From Chthonomonas sp. UBA2017 (GTDB lineage Bacteria > Armatimonadota > Fimbriimonadia > Fimbriimonadales > Fimbriimonadaceae), in the NCBI GenBank assembly GCA_002335425.1, contig DDCB01000011.1, positions 1-19,655 of the forward strand: DNA of 19,655 bases, given 5' to 3'. Shown here one piece after another: positions 1-8,346 of the stretch. Within the stretch, counting starts at the first letter, position 1. Each line of letters starts with the position of its first letter. A model generated the notes under the pieces. That model did no database searches, had not been told where the DNA came from, and worked only from the letters and a program-made list of their open reading frames with translations. The position numbers and the translations under genes are program-made.

Positions 1-148
1 TCTTCACGAATGGGGGCAGACCAGGAGGATGTGGCGTTGTCAGGATCAACATTGAAGGAGCAGGGCTTCAGGTCAAAGATGCCTTCTAACTGCTCATTAG
101 CTTCAGGATGGGCTAACGTGAACGGACAGAGCATGCCAGACTAAAAGG
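1..148. other. Unassigned left edge, possible gene ends
   Basis: No recognisable gene. The plus strand is open in frame 1 from the edge to a TAA at 142-144, which could be the 3' end of an upstream gene (47 codons, no family recognised). The minus strand is also open from an ATG at 134 to the edge, about 44 codons beginning MLCPFTLAHPEAN, likewise unrecognised. The two overlap, so at most one is real. I see no copy of the TATGAY-N4-RTCATA box here. The outermost bases are an inverted copy of the right end of the window, so this stretch may be affected by assembly. Confidence 0.3.
2..24 (+). repeat. Left copy of 23-nt terminal inverted identity
   Basis: Bases 2-24, read on the minus strand, start CTGGTCTGCCCCC and end GTGAAG. 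They are identical to bases 19633-19655 at the right end of the window. The match stops abruptly inward of both copies. A 23-base perfect match is far beyond chance. It could be the beginning of a repeat that bounds the contig at both ends, or a shared assembly k-mer. Confidence 0.75.
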
Positions 149-850
149 ATGTCTGAACATGCCGAAGCACCGTCGCGCCGGGAAGTCTTATTAAGCAGCA
201 CGTTGCTTGGAGGCTTGACGGATGACCAGGTCGGAGAGCTTGTCGTCAATTCTCGCATGGCGCATGCCGAAAAGGGTGAGACCATTTGGCTCAGCGGCAG
301 CAGTGTTTCTTATTTTGGCGTCGTGGGGGCGGGGTTCATCAAGATGACCACAGTGGGGCCTAGCCATCAAGAAATCACGACCGAAATCATGGGGCCAGGA
401 CACGTGTTCGGTTTGTTGGGGGCCATCGATGGCACTGGGTGTCCGCAGTCGGCAAAGGCAATCACAGGGACCTGGTTTCTCAAAGTCCCAAAAGCGGGTT
501 TCCTGCCTGTTTATGAACAAAATGTCGTGCTGAAAAAGCAGTTGTTTAAGCGCACAACGCACCGGCTAAGGCAGTCATTTGACATGATCGCCCACCTCTC
601 CGTGGGAACCGTTGAGCAACGGGTGGCCGCGGTGATCCTCGTACTGACTCGCTCATTTGGCCGGGACTGTCCGGCCGGGATCCTCTTGGATGTACCTCTC
701 ACCAGGCAAGAGATTGCTGAACTCGCGGGTACGACTGTAGAGTCCACCATCCGTATCATGAGTCGCTGGCAGAAACAGGAATGGATAGAAACTCGATCAC
801 GCCATATTCTTGTTAAAGATCTCGACAAGTTGCTTTTGGCCGTACGCTAG
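149..850 (+). CDS. Crp/Fnr-family transcription regulator 1
   Basis: A 233-residue regulator with an N-terminal cyclic-nucleotide-binding-type beta-roll (about residues 15-125), a long dimerisation helix (about 128-160) and a C-terminal Crp-type helix-turn-helix (about 180-215). The HTH reads LTRQEIAELAGTTVEST, with recognition helix TTVESTIRIM at 196-204. It lacks the N-terminal cysteine cluster of FNR, so it is not an oxygen-sensing Fe-S protein of that type. NO- or haem-sensing relatives such as Dnr/NnrR are the closest functional analogy, which is inference. It is convergent with the porin gene, leaving 2 nt between stops. No copy of the cluster's palindrome precedes it, so it may be expressed constitutively and activate the boxes. 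The ATG follows AAAAGG directly; the start is plausible, not certain. Confidence 0.9.
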   Translation: MSEHAEAPSRREVLLSSTLLGGLTDDQVGELVVNSRMAHAEKGETIWLSGSSVSYFGVVGAGFIKMTTVGPSHQEITTEIMGPGHVFGLLGAIDGTGCPQSAKAITGTWFLKVPKAGFLPVYEQNVVLKKQLFKRTTHRLRQSFDMIAHLSVGTVEQRVAAVILVLTRSFGRDCPAGILLDVPLTRQEIAELAGTTVESTIRIMSRWQKQEWIETRSRHILVKDLDKLLLAVR

Positions 851-852
851 GT

Positions 853-2022
853 TTAGAATTTCCAGCCGAGCATCACGTATCCGAAAGTCTGATTCCCTGA
901 CCTGGCTCCACCGAAAGAATTCACAAACCGACCAGGAAGAAAAACTCCAGCACCAGTACTCAAGGTAAACCCATTGTCCAACGTCGACGCGTAGTCCACA
1001 CTGAATTCTTGGCCAATATCGCGACCGAAGTTCCCGGCTGGATTTCTATAGAGCGTTGCGCCAAAGGCATTGATCGCTCCGCCGACTCCATACCAAGCGT
1101 CCCGATTGTCGTAAAGCTGTAGCCAGGTGTAACTGAACCGGAGCGACGAATTGCCACTTAATTTGAACTTCACTCCAGCGGCACCAGAAAGGATGTTCTT
1201 CCACCCGGTTGTGTCCATCAATCCAAGCCGATCATGCCCACTGGGATAAAGCTGATCAAAAGTTGCGTTGACTCGGTTGTTGTTGCCGCCGCTTGCAACG
1301 TTAAATTCACTGTACGCCTCAACCTTCGGGGCGATATCCATCCCGTACCTCCCATTTGCGGCCCATGCTTGCACGCTTTTCCCGTCCTGATGACCCGCCT
1401 GGAATGCGATTTGGTAGTTCAAAGTCGATTTTGCATTCGGCTTGAGAGTTCCCTCAGTCGAGAGAGTAAACCGAGTCTGATTTACCCCTTTCGCATCATC
1501 AAATTTGATGATGAGGGCCGTCGTATTGGACGCCCTCTTGAAGCTGACTCCCGTAAGAACTAAGCCCTTTGAGGGAGTTGGCAATACGCCTGCGCGCATC
1601 AGGAAGAATGTCCAAGTTTGATCTTCAACCTTAAAACCTTCGAAAGCATTGGCGACATTGTTCCACTCGAGTTCGCCGATTAGCCTTCGATTGCCCAACC
1701 CGAAACGTTGCCGCCCTAGAGTGTAGGTAGTCGCTCCATTTTTCAAGGCGACGTTGGCCTCAAGCAGGTCGCTTCGGATCGCAATGCTATTTCCGACAGG
1801 TAGCCAGTTGAGGGAACTTGCGTGTTGATACACAAATCTAGCGGTTAGACCGTCCAGGCTCATCTGGAGACCAAATCTTCCTCGGAGCAAGAGGTTGCTC
1901 CGATTGTCTGATCGGTCGGGTTGAAAGTCCGAATCCAACCGCCGCTCGTACCTGGCCCGAAACTCCAGTATTGGCTTGATATGGATGTCGCGATTGTCGA
2001 AGTTGTCCAAAAGGATCGGCAT
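853..2022 (-). CDS. Alginate-export-type outer-membrane porin, no signal peptide
   Basis: A 389-residue beta-barrel protein resembling the alginate-export (AlgE-like) porin family. Family-like stretches are FDQLYPSGHDRLGLMDTTGW near the middle and DIGQEFSVDY and FGYVMLGWKF at the end. The terminal Phe is the usual sorting signal for outer-membrane barrels. In nitrate clusters such porins are taken as anion or nitrate pores (inference). The odd point is the N-terminus: the protein starts MPILLDNFDNRDIHIKPILEF with no signal peptide, and an in-frame TGA lies two codons upstream of the ATG, so no longer version exists in this frame. There is no Shine-Dalgarno sequence. The ATG sits exactly 41.5 nt from the centre of the palindrome at 2056-2071, which suggests a leaderless transcript. 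A lost signal sequence or upstream frameshift is possible. Confidence 0.8.
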   Translation of the reverse strand: MPILLDNFDNRDIHIKPILEFRARYERRLDSDFQPDRSDNRSNLLLRGRFGLQMSLDGLTARFVYQHASSLNWLPVGNSIAIRSDLLEANVALKNGATTYTLGRQRFGLGNRRLIGELEWNNVANAFEGFKVEDQTWTFFLMRAGVLPTPSKGLVLTGVSFKRASNTTALIIKFDDAKGVNQTRFTLSTEGTLKPNAKSTLNYQIAFQAGHQDGKSVQAWAANGRYGMDIAPKVEAYSEFNVASGGNNNRVNATFDQLYPSGHDRLGLMDTTGWKNILSGAAGVKFKLSGNSSLRFSYTWLQLYDNRDAWYGVGGAINAFGATLYRNPAGNFGRDIGQEFSVDYASTLDNGFTLSTGAGVFLPGRFVNSFGGARSGNQTFGYVMLGWKF

Positions 2023-2055
2023 AGGTCAATCTTTGCTGATTGTTCTTCGGACTGC

Positions 2056-2071
2056 TATGATATCGGTCATA
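2056..2071 (-). promoter_or_regulatory. Crp/Fnr-type box for the porin
   Basis: TATGATATCGGTCATA, an imperfect palindrome matching TATGAY-N4-RTCATA. Its centre (2063.5) is 41.5 nt upstream of the porin ATG at 2022. At -12 to -7 from that ATG the minus strand reads AAAGAT (2034-2029), a weak -10 element with A at -11 and T at -7. Confidence 0.8.
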
Positions 2072-2117
2072 AATGGAGTGATCCGATGGGCTAGCTTCAA
2101 TCAGGTGCTGTCAACTT

Positions 2118-2133
2118 TATGATGGATATCATG
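2118..2133 (+). promoter_or_regulatory. Crp/Fnr-type box for the ferredoxin-Rieske operon
   Basis: TATGATGGATATCATG, palindromic half-sites ATGAT and ATCAT with a four-base spacer. The centre (2125.5) is 42.5 nt from the GTG at 2168. A start at 2167 would give the standard -41.5 spacing, with AACCAT (2155-2160) as the -10 element. The neighbouring divergent box is centred 62 bp away, so each divergent gene has its own site. Confidence 0.8.
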
Positions 2134-2167
2134 GTGGGCGTTTGCACCGTGTGCAACCATAGTCGCT

Positions 2168-2778
<611 letters not shown>

Positions 2779-2782
<4 letters not shown>

Positions 2783-3279
2783 ACGAAAAAATCAAACAAG
2801 ATTTCCCCATCGAATGGGAAGATGATCACTTTGTCACGCGAAGAGAATTCTTCAAGTTCATGACTCTGGCAAGTGGTGGACTTGCGGTGGGCACTGCGGC
2901 ACTGGCAGCCTACGCCAAACTTCCAAAGGATGAACGAGTCTTCGAGGCCGCAATGATTTGTAAGGTTGACGACGTTAAAATTGGCTCAGCGTTGGCCTTT
3001 AGTTATCCACGTCCCAACGATCTGTGTCTTCTGGTTCGGAAGCAGGATGGAAACTTCGCAGGTTATGCGCGTCGCTGTACCCACCTCTCTTGCCCCGTCG
3101 AATACGAAGTTCGGAACGAGCGAGAGTTACTCTATTGCCCGTGCCATAACGGGGCGTTTTCGGTGGAGGATGGTAGCGTGGTTCAAGGCCCGCCGCCTCA
3201 TCCACTCCCCCAGATCAAGCTCGAAATCCGAGGCAACGAAGTCTGGGCCCTCGGCATCATAAAGGAGAAACACTCATGA
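2779..3279 (+). CDS. Tat-exported Rieske [2Fe-2S] protein
   Basis: A 166-residue Rieske protein. The N-terminus has a twin-arginine motif TRREFFKF (residues 20-27) followed by a hydrophobic helix (about 29-46), so it is probably exported folded by Tat and kept as a membrane anchor facing the periplasm. The cluster-binding motifs are CTHLSC (C100, H102, C105) and CPCHNGAF (C120, C122, H123). C100, H102, C120 and H123 should be the ligands and C105-C122 the disulphide. In bc1-type complexes and related quinol oxidases this subunit takes an electron from quinol. Here no bc1 cytochrome b is adjacent; the only cytochrome b-like gene in the window is at 18043. The ATG overlaps the ferredoxin stop, implying translational coupling. 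Confidence 0.93.
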
Positions 3280-3509
3280 GAGGGCCAGAATACGAGCGCC
3301 GTCGCCAAAAATCGGTGGTCTTTGTCGGTCTGCTACTCTTCGCGCTGATCCTCTTTCTGATTCAGCTCTGGCTCTTTGTGATGGTGCTCGAAAACATCCT
3401 CGCCGGAAAGACGGGCATGGTCTTTCAAGCGGCCGCCGCGAGCTTTGTGTTGCTCGGCGTGAACTTTTGGATGTTCGCGGGAGTGAGTCGGATTTCAAAG
3501 ATGCGCTAA
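3276..3509 (+). CDS. Small two-helix membrane protein (possibly DUF6755)
   Basis: A 77-residue protein with a charged N-terminus (MRGPEYERRRQ), two transmembrane helices (about residues 13-38 and 48-70) and a short basic tail. It resembles in size and layout a small uncharacterised family that I recall as DUF6755; that assignment is from memory and unsure. Its ATG overlaps the Rieske stop (ATGA) and is preceded by a good ribosome site, AAAGGAG at 3261-3267. It is the third gene of the ferredoxin-Rieske operon, so it may be a small subunit or anchor of the same electron-transfer complex. Its stop overlaps the stop of the convergent gene at 3506. Confidence 0.75.
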   Translation: MRGPEYERRRQKSVVFVGLLLFALILFLIQLWLFVMVLENILAGKTGMVFQAAAASFVLLGVNFWMFAGVSRISKMR

Positions 3510-3955
3510 CCTAGGTTCGCGTCATTGTGACGGGTGCCGGAAAGCGACAAGAAAAGTAAACAGATCACCATCAGTAACGAAATGATGAGGTACTCGAGAT
3601 GAGGGCTCGATCCCGAAATCGGTTTACCTTCGAGCCTGGAGACCATATGTTGGTGAAGGGCTGGCTGGATGAAAAGCGTCTTGATAACAAGAAGTCCAAA
3701 GGCAGCTCCGGCAACGATTTGATTTCTCCTGCCGCCCAACGCGACCAAACCGCAGGAGAGCGGTACAAGTAACCACTCAACCTGATGTAGGGCTCCAAAC
3801 TGAACTCTGCCTACGTCGAGCAAATCAAGCAAATCCGGCTTCTTTGCAGTGAATTTTACAGCCGCCGCGACGAACCCGAGACCAATGATGATTCCAGCCG
3901 CCACACCAGCAATACGACATCCTATGTTAGAGAGAATTACCGCGCGATGTTTCAT
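3506..3955 (-). CDS. Four-helix membrane protein of unknown function
   Basis: A 149-residue hydrophobic protein with about four transmembrane segments (near residues 7-32, 56-75, 79-98 and 121-140). A polar loop carries the motif FIQPALHQHMV. The spacing of helices is reminiscent of DUF4149/TMEM205-like proteins, but I cannot confirm this and assign no function. I start it at the ATG at 3955, two bases after the nitrate reductase TGA (TGACATG), rather than at the upstream TTG at 3970 inside that gene; GGTGA provides a ribosome site. It is the second gene of the nitrate reductase operon. Histidines in the loops (H57, H103, H105) could be metal or haem ligands, which is speculation. Confidence 0.7.
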   Translation of the reverse strand: MKHRAVILSNIGCRIAGVAAGIIIGLGFVAAAVKFTAKKPDLLDLLDVGRVQFGALHQVEWLLVPLSCGLVALGGRRNQIVAGAAFGLLVIKTLFIQPALHQHMVSRLEGKPISGSSPHLEYLIISLLMVICLLFLSLSGTRHNDANLG

Positions 3956-3956
3956 G

Positions 3957-6140
3957 TCACCGCGGTTCAACTACTTTTTCAATTTGAACACAAGCGCGTT
4001 TGTATTCTGGGATGCCGCTTATGGGGTCGTAGAAGCGGATGGTCAAGTTGTTCGCGGCCTTCTTCCCTGGCCAATGGTATGGAATGAAGATGGTGTCTGG
4101 TCGGATGGTCGTGACGACTTTTGCTTGCAAGACGACATCGCCACGACGGCTTGAGACTCTGATCCAGTCCTTGTCCGTGATTCCGTATTCAGTTGCCAGG
4201 GTCGGGTGAATTTCGACATAGGGGTCTGGGCACATGTCGACTAAGCTACCAATTCTTCGGGTTTGAGTTCCGCTCAGGTAGTGGGAGACGACTCGCCCGG
4301 TGGTGAGGACGATTGGGTATTCGGTGTCGGGTTCTTCCATCGGTGGGCGATAGGTAACCGCGTTGAAATGTGCCTTTTGATCCGGCGTTTTGAACTTGAG
4401 GTCTTCCCACAGGCGCGGGGTTCCGGGGTGGCCAATCTCCGGGCATGGCCAGAACACACCAAGTTCGTCTTCAACCCGCTGGTACGTGATTCCGTAGTAG
4501 TCGGCTGTGCCACCTTTGCTCGCAACTCGAAGCTCGTTGAAGATATCTTCGGAGGTTTTGAAGTGGTCAAAAAACTTACCTCGCCCCAGTCTGCGGGCCA
4601 TTTCGAGAATGATTTCAGTATCGGCTTTCGCATTGCCCGGAGGATTTACAGCTTTCTTGATGCGGATCACCCGGCCCTCGGCACTCGTGCTCGTTCCCTC
4701 TTCCTCTTCGTGGAGAGAGCCAGCCATGACGATGTCGGCGTGGTGAGCGGTTTCGTTCAAGAAGAAGTCAATTGCGGTGTAGTGCTCCAGCTTTTCCAGA
4801 GCTTCCCGTGTGAAGTTTGAGTCTGGGAGAGAAACGAGGGGGTTAAAGCAAATAGAAACAAGAGCTTTGATCTCGCCAGCGTGGATCATCTCCATGATTT
4901 CGGGGGCGGTGTGTCCTTTGCCTGGTAATTCTTCGTCGGTGCATCCCCAGACCGAGCAAGTGTATTCCCGGTGAGCGGGATTGCTAATGTCGCGGTTGCC
5001 CGGAAGTTGGTCACACTTATGACCATGTTCGCGCCCGCCCTGGCCATTGCCTTGGCCTGTGATCGTGCCGTAGCCGCATCCTTTCCGACCGATTCGTCCC
5101 GTCGCGAGAACGAGATTGATGCAACTCACAACGTTGTCCACTCCTTTGGAACTGTGCTCGATTCCGCGAGCGTGCATGAGGAAGCTGGTCTTAGCCTCTC
5201 CCCACATTTTTCCCGCGCGGACAATGTCCTCAACTTTGATTCCGCTGATGCGACTGGCATCTTCCAAGGACAGAGCGAGTGCAGCGGCTTTGGTGTCCTC
5301 CCATCCTGAAGTGTGCTCAGCGATGAATGCTTCATTCGTGAGCCCCTCTTCGATCAGGACACGGAGAATGCCCAGAAGCAGAGCAGAATCAGTTCCTGGC
5401 AAAACTGGGAGATGGAGATCGCACGTGCGCGCGATGGGCGTCACGCGAGGATCGATCACAATGAGTTTCGCGCCGCGATCCCGGGCTCGCCAAATGTAGT
5501 CGGTCGTGATCGGCGAGCACTCGGCGACATTTGTTCCGGCCAATAGGATCACCTCGGCATGCACGATGTCTTCCCAGTAGTTGGACGCCCGGTCGAGCCC
5601 GAACGCCTTCTTATTGCCGGCCCCCGCACTGACCATACAGAGCCGACCGTTGTAGTCGAGGTTAGCGGTTTGCAAGGCAAGCCGGGCAAACTTTCCGATC
5701 AAGTAGCTTTTTTCGTTGGTGAGTGAAACCCCGGAAAGGAATGCAACTGAATCGTTGCCATACTTTGCCTGAACCTCTTGGATCGCGTTGATCGTAGTAG
5801 AAAACGCTTCTTCCCACGAAATCGGGACGAAACCCTGACCCTGAACATTTTTCATCGGACTCAGGAGTCGGTCTGGGTGACTACCTTGGAGGTAGCGCTT
5901 GACGCCCTTAGGGCACAGTTTGCCCCGGTTAAACGGAAATTCTTCCCAGGGTTCGAAGCCGATCACTTGGTCTTTTTTGACCTTGAGTTGAATACCGCAC
6001 TGCATCCCGCAGAAGCAACAGTGAGTCTTCACCAGCTTGTCTGGCTCGTCACGACCGACCCAGCCGCCAGGCGGAGTATGCGCGGGATGCGGGCCGAACT
6101 CTTCAATGAGCTTTTCGACGGAAACGGGCGTTTTGGCCAT
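3957..6140 (-). CDS. narB: Assimilatory-type (NarB/NasA-like) nitrate reductase catalytic subunit
   Basis: A 727-residue bis-MGD molybdopterin oxidoreductase, about the length of cyanobacterial NarB. An N-terminal [4Fe-4S] site is formed by C41, C44, C48 and C77 (HCCFCGMQCG ... KLCPKG). The probable molybdenum ligand is C169 in NGRLCMVSAGAG, a cysteine followed by Met as in nitrate reductases; formate dehydrogenases usually have Cys/Sec-His. The molydop-binding domain is C-terminal, with TTGRVVSHYLSGTQTRR. No Tat signal is present, so the enzyme should be cytoplasmic and need imported nitrate, which fits the two NarK genes. No NarH, NarI, NapB or NapD is nearby. The ATG has no ribosome site and lies exactly 41.5 nt from the centre of the box at 6174-6189, with TAGACT at -12 to -7. 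A closely related oxidoreductase cannot be fully excluded, but context favours nitrate. Confidence 0.88.
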   Translation of the reverse strand: MAKTPVSVEKLIEEFGPHPAHTPPGGWVGRDEPDKLVKTHCCFCGMQCGIQLKVKKDQVIGFEPWEEFPFNRGKLCPKGVKRYLQGSHPDRLLSPMKNVQGQGFVPISWEEAFSTTINAIQEVQAKYGNDSVAFLSGVSLTNEKSYLIGKFARLALQTANLDYNGRLCMVSAGAGNKKAFGLDRASNYWEDIVHAEVILLAGTNVAECSPITTDYIWRARDRGAKLIVIDPRVTPIARTCDLHLPVLPGTDSALLLGILRVLIEEGLTNEAFIAEHTSGWEDTKAAALALSLEDASRISGIKVEDIVRAGKMWGEAKTSFLMHARGIEHSSKGVDNVVSCINLVLATGRIGRKGCGYGTITGQGNGQGGREHGHKCDQLPGNRDISNPAHREYTCSVWGCTDEELPGKGHTAPEIMEMIHAGEIKALVSICFNPLVSLPDSNFTREALEKLEHYTAIDFFLNETAHHADIVMAGSLHEEEEGTSTSAEGRVIRIKKAVNPPGNAKADTEIILEMARRLGRGKFFDHFKTSEDIFNELRVASKGGTADYYGITYQRVEDELGVFWPCPEIGHPGTPRLWEDLKFKTPDQKAHFNAVTYRPPMEEPDTEYPIVLTTGRVVSHYLSGTQTRRIGSLVDMCPDPYVEIHPTLATEYGITDKDWIRVSSRRGDVVLQAKVVTTIRPDTIFIPYHWPGKKAANNLTIRFYDPISGIPEYKRACVQIEKVVEPR

Positions 6141-6173
6141 AACAAGAGTCTAGTCGGCGATCCTCTTCACGAC

Positions 6174-6189
6174 CATGACAGACGTCATA
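6174..6189 (-). promoter_or_regulatory. Crp/Fnr-type box for the nitrate reductase operon
   Basis: CATGACAGACGTCATA on the plus strand, with perfect half-sites ATGAC and GTCAT and a four-base spacer. The centre (6181.5) is 41.5 nt from the nitrate reductase ATG at 6140. The minus strand has TAGACT at 6152-6147 as the -10 element (four of six consensus bases). The box overlaps the stop codon of the upstream transporter gene. Confidence 0.85.
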
Positions 6190-6925
6190 TTCTAACCGCC
6201 TGACCGAGGTGCTTTGCCGCTGCAACGATCAAGATAAGTGCAAGGATGACGCGCAGGGTTCGGCTCGATGACTGATATGCTCCGAACCATGATCCGAGAA
6301 GTGCTCCTGCCACTCCGGCAAGGATCAAGGGCCAGAACTCTACCGATTGCCGCACGAGATCGGCGGGCCGAGCGGCGAGGCCGGCAAGAGAATTTAGGAA
6401 AATGAAGACCGCCGAAAGCGACGCGACGGTGTGAGGTTTGGCCCAGTTGAGAAGGATCATTAAGGGCGAGAGAAAAATCCCTCCTCCGACGCCAACAAGT
6501 CCGCTCAAGAACCCGGCACTCCCGCCTGTCACAGCGGAAATGGATGGCGTAGGAGCGCATGGGTTCTCGTTTTTTTGGCTAGGCCTGAAGACGAGAGAGA
6601 TCGCCGCGTACGTCAAAACCACAGCTAGAACCGCACCTTGCCAGTGCGCTTGGTGCGCGAACCTTCCGCCGAGATACGCGAGAGGAATCGAGAAAATGAG
6701 AAATGGCCATGTGAGTTTCCAATCAAAATGTTTCGCCCGGCGGAAAATCACAAATGTGAGGCCCGCCACGATCACGTTCAGTACCAGAGCAAGAGTCGCT
6801 CCTAACTGCGTTGAGTAAGCGGTGAACGCCCACAACGCCAAGTATCCCGAGGCTCCGCCATGACCGACCGAGCTATAGGCCGTTGCTACCCCAAATACCC
6901 CAAGGAGAAGGAGGGTTTCACTCAT
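6185..6925 (-). CDS. TSUP-family (TauE/SafE) anion transporter
   Basis: A 246-residue integral membrane protein of the TSUP family, with about eight hydrophobic segments arranged as two halves. Each half holds a glycine-rich family motif: YSSVGHGGASGYLAL near residue 20 and GFLSGLVGVGGGIFLSPLMI near 145. Members move sulphite, sulphoacetate or other small anions. Here it ends the molybdenum-cofactor operon; sulphite, a sulphur intermediate, or nitrite are conceivable substrates, but the sequence does not say. I start it at the ATG at 6925, which overlaps the upstream stop as ATGA, rather than at 6943. Its 3' end overlaps the nitrate reductase operator. Confidence 0.87.
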   Translation of the reverse strand: MSETLLLLGVFGVATAYSSVGHGGASGYLALWAFTAYSTQLGATLALVLNVIVAGLTFVIFRRAKHFDWKLTWPFLIFSIPLAYLGGRFAHQAHWQGAVLAVVLTYAAISLVFRPSQKNENPCAPTPSISAVTGGSAGFLSGLVGVGGGIFLSPLMILLNWAKPHTVASLSAVFIFLNSLAGLAARPADLVRQSVEFWPLILAGVAGALLGSWFGAYQSSSRTLRVILALILIVAAAKHLGQAVRI

Positions 6926-8346
6926 TTCAAAGCAGGGTTGCACAGACCATCGAGGAGAGAAAAAACGTGCCGGTTTCCGGCGGCCCGAAGATTCGCGGCT
7001 AGCCTGAAGCTTCGTCGACCAGTGGCGCAGACAAAGACCGTGGGGCGGACAAACGTCTGCTCATAGCAACTGGTCATGGGAATCCGTTGGTGGGGTCTCT
7101 TTAGGTTTGGTTGTTCATCTATTTCTCGAATGTCAATGAGATCAAAATCGAAAGTGGGAAGATGCTGCAAATCCCATTCGAGGGCGGACGACCGTTCCGA
7201 ACCAGAGCAGATTGGGCACTTCGGATTGAATATCCTTTCGAGTCGGGTGACATCTAGGGTGAGGAGATCCACTAGGGCAAGCTGCCGGTCGAGGGTAGGG
7301 AGGCCCAAGATTCCCTTAATCACTTCATTCGCTTGCATGGCCCCCAAAATGCCCGGAACCACACCGAGCACGCCAGAAGTCGCGCACGTCCCTACGCAAT
7401 GGTCGGGTGGCACTTCTGGGAAGAGGCACTGAAGGCAGGGCCCGTCTGGCAGAATCGTCATGATTTGGCCTTCGAACTGATGAACACTCGCGGTCACGAG
7501 CGGTTTACCGAGTTTGCGGCAGACTTCGTTTAGCAGAAACTTGGTGTCGAGCGAATCAGTCCCGTCGAGAACCCAATCGAAACTGTCTACGAGCCGCGTT
7601 GCATTTGTCTCGGAGAGTGCTTCAAAGTGGGTTTCTACCTCGATTGCTGGGCGTAGCCGCTTTGCGAACGCGGCTGCTCGCTCGACCTTCTGGCGACCTG
7701 CGTCGCTGGAGGCGAACAACGTTTGCCTGTGGAGATTGGACAGTTCCACCAGGTCAGCATCGACGAGACCGATTGCTCCAATCCCCGCACCAACAAGCGG
7801 CGGCAGCGAACCAGCGGCGAGGCCACCCACGCCGACTAAGAGCACCCTCGCATTTTGGAGATTTGTTTGCCCGACATCCCCCACTTGCGGCAATCGCATT
7901 TGCCGTTCAAACCGTATTTGGTCTGAGTGGGGTTCAGCCGGAGCTGATCCAGCGTGAACCCACTCTGATACACCGTCGGCATACGTCTCGCGTTTCCATA
8001 TGGGAACTCGCCACTTTATCTGATCCATGATCCACTCGCAAGCTTCAAACGCCTCCCGGCGATGCGCGGCGGCGGCCTGGACCACAACAGCGGTGTCCCC
8101 AATGTTTAGGGTCCCCAGGCGATGGGCGACTCGAGCGTCGAGAAGTCCGAAACGCTCCATGGCTTCTTCGACTAATTCGTTCCCTTGGGCAGTCGCCATC
8201 TCGGGGTATGCCTCGTACTCCAGGAGAATCACGCTTCGACCCTGCGCGTGATTGCGGACCTTGCCCTCAAACGAGACGAATCCACCCGCCTCGGCGTGTT
8301 CTCGGGGCTCTAGCGCGAGCGGTTCGAAAGACAGAATGAAGCTCAT
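6922..8346 (-). CDS. MoaE-MoeB-rhodanese fusion, molybdopterin synthase large subunit and activator
   Basis: A 474-residue three-part fusion. Residues 1-140 are MoaE, the large subunit of molybdopterin synthase, with the catalytic-lysine region IKWRVPIWKRE (K118). Residues about 146-380 are a MoeB/ThiF-type adenylyltransferase with the nucleotide motif VGVGGLAAGS (171-180), LVDADLVELSNLHRQ, zinc cysteine pairs C304/C307 and C377/C380, and GTCATSGVLGVVPGI. Residues about 395-470 are a short rhodanese domain with active cysteine C440 in CATGRRS. One chain would therefore adenylate MoaD, deliver persulphide sulphur to its C-terminus and transfer the sulphur to cPMP. MoeB-rhodanese fusions are known; MoaE in front is less usual. 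It overlaps moaD by ATGA and the transporter by ATGA. Confidence 0.93.
   Translation of the reverse strand: MSFILSFEPLALEPREHAEAGGFVSFEGKVRNHAQGRSVILLEYEAYPEMATAQGNELVEEAMERFGLLDARVAHRLGTLNIGDTAVVVQAAAAHRREAFEACEWIMDQIKWRVPIWKRETYADGVSEWVHAGSAPAEPHSDQIRFERQMRLPQVGDVGQTNLQNARVLLVGVGGLAAGSLPPLVGAGIGAIGLVDADLVELSNLHRQTLFASSDAGRQKVERAAAFAKRLRPAIEVETHFEALSETNATRLVDSFDWVLDGTDSLDTKFLLNEVCRKLGKPLVTASVHQFEGQIMTILPDGPCLQCLFPEVPPDHCVGTCATSGVLGVVPGILGAMQANEVIKGILGLPTLDRQLALVDLLTLDVTRLERIFNPKCPICSGSERSSALEWDLQHLPTFDFDLIDIREIDEQPNLKRPHQRIPMTSCYEQTFVRPTVFVCATGRRSFRLAANLRAAGNRHVFSLLDGLCNPALK

Noticed and set aside
3957..6140. Formate dehydrogenase as the identity of the molybdoenzyme
   Set aside because: The metal-ligand region reads RLCMVS, without the His that follows Cys/Sec in formate dehydrogenases, and the context is all nitrate metabolism.
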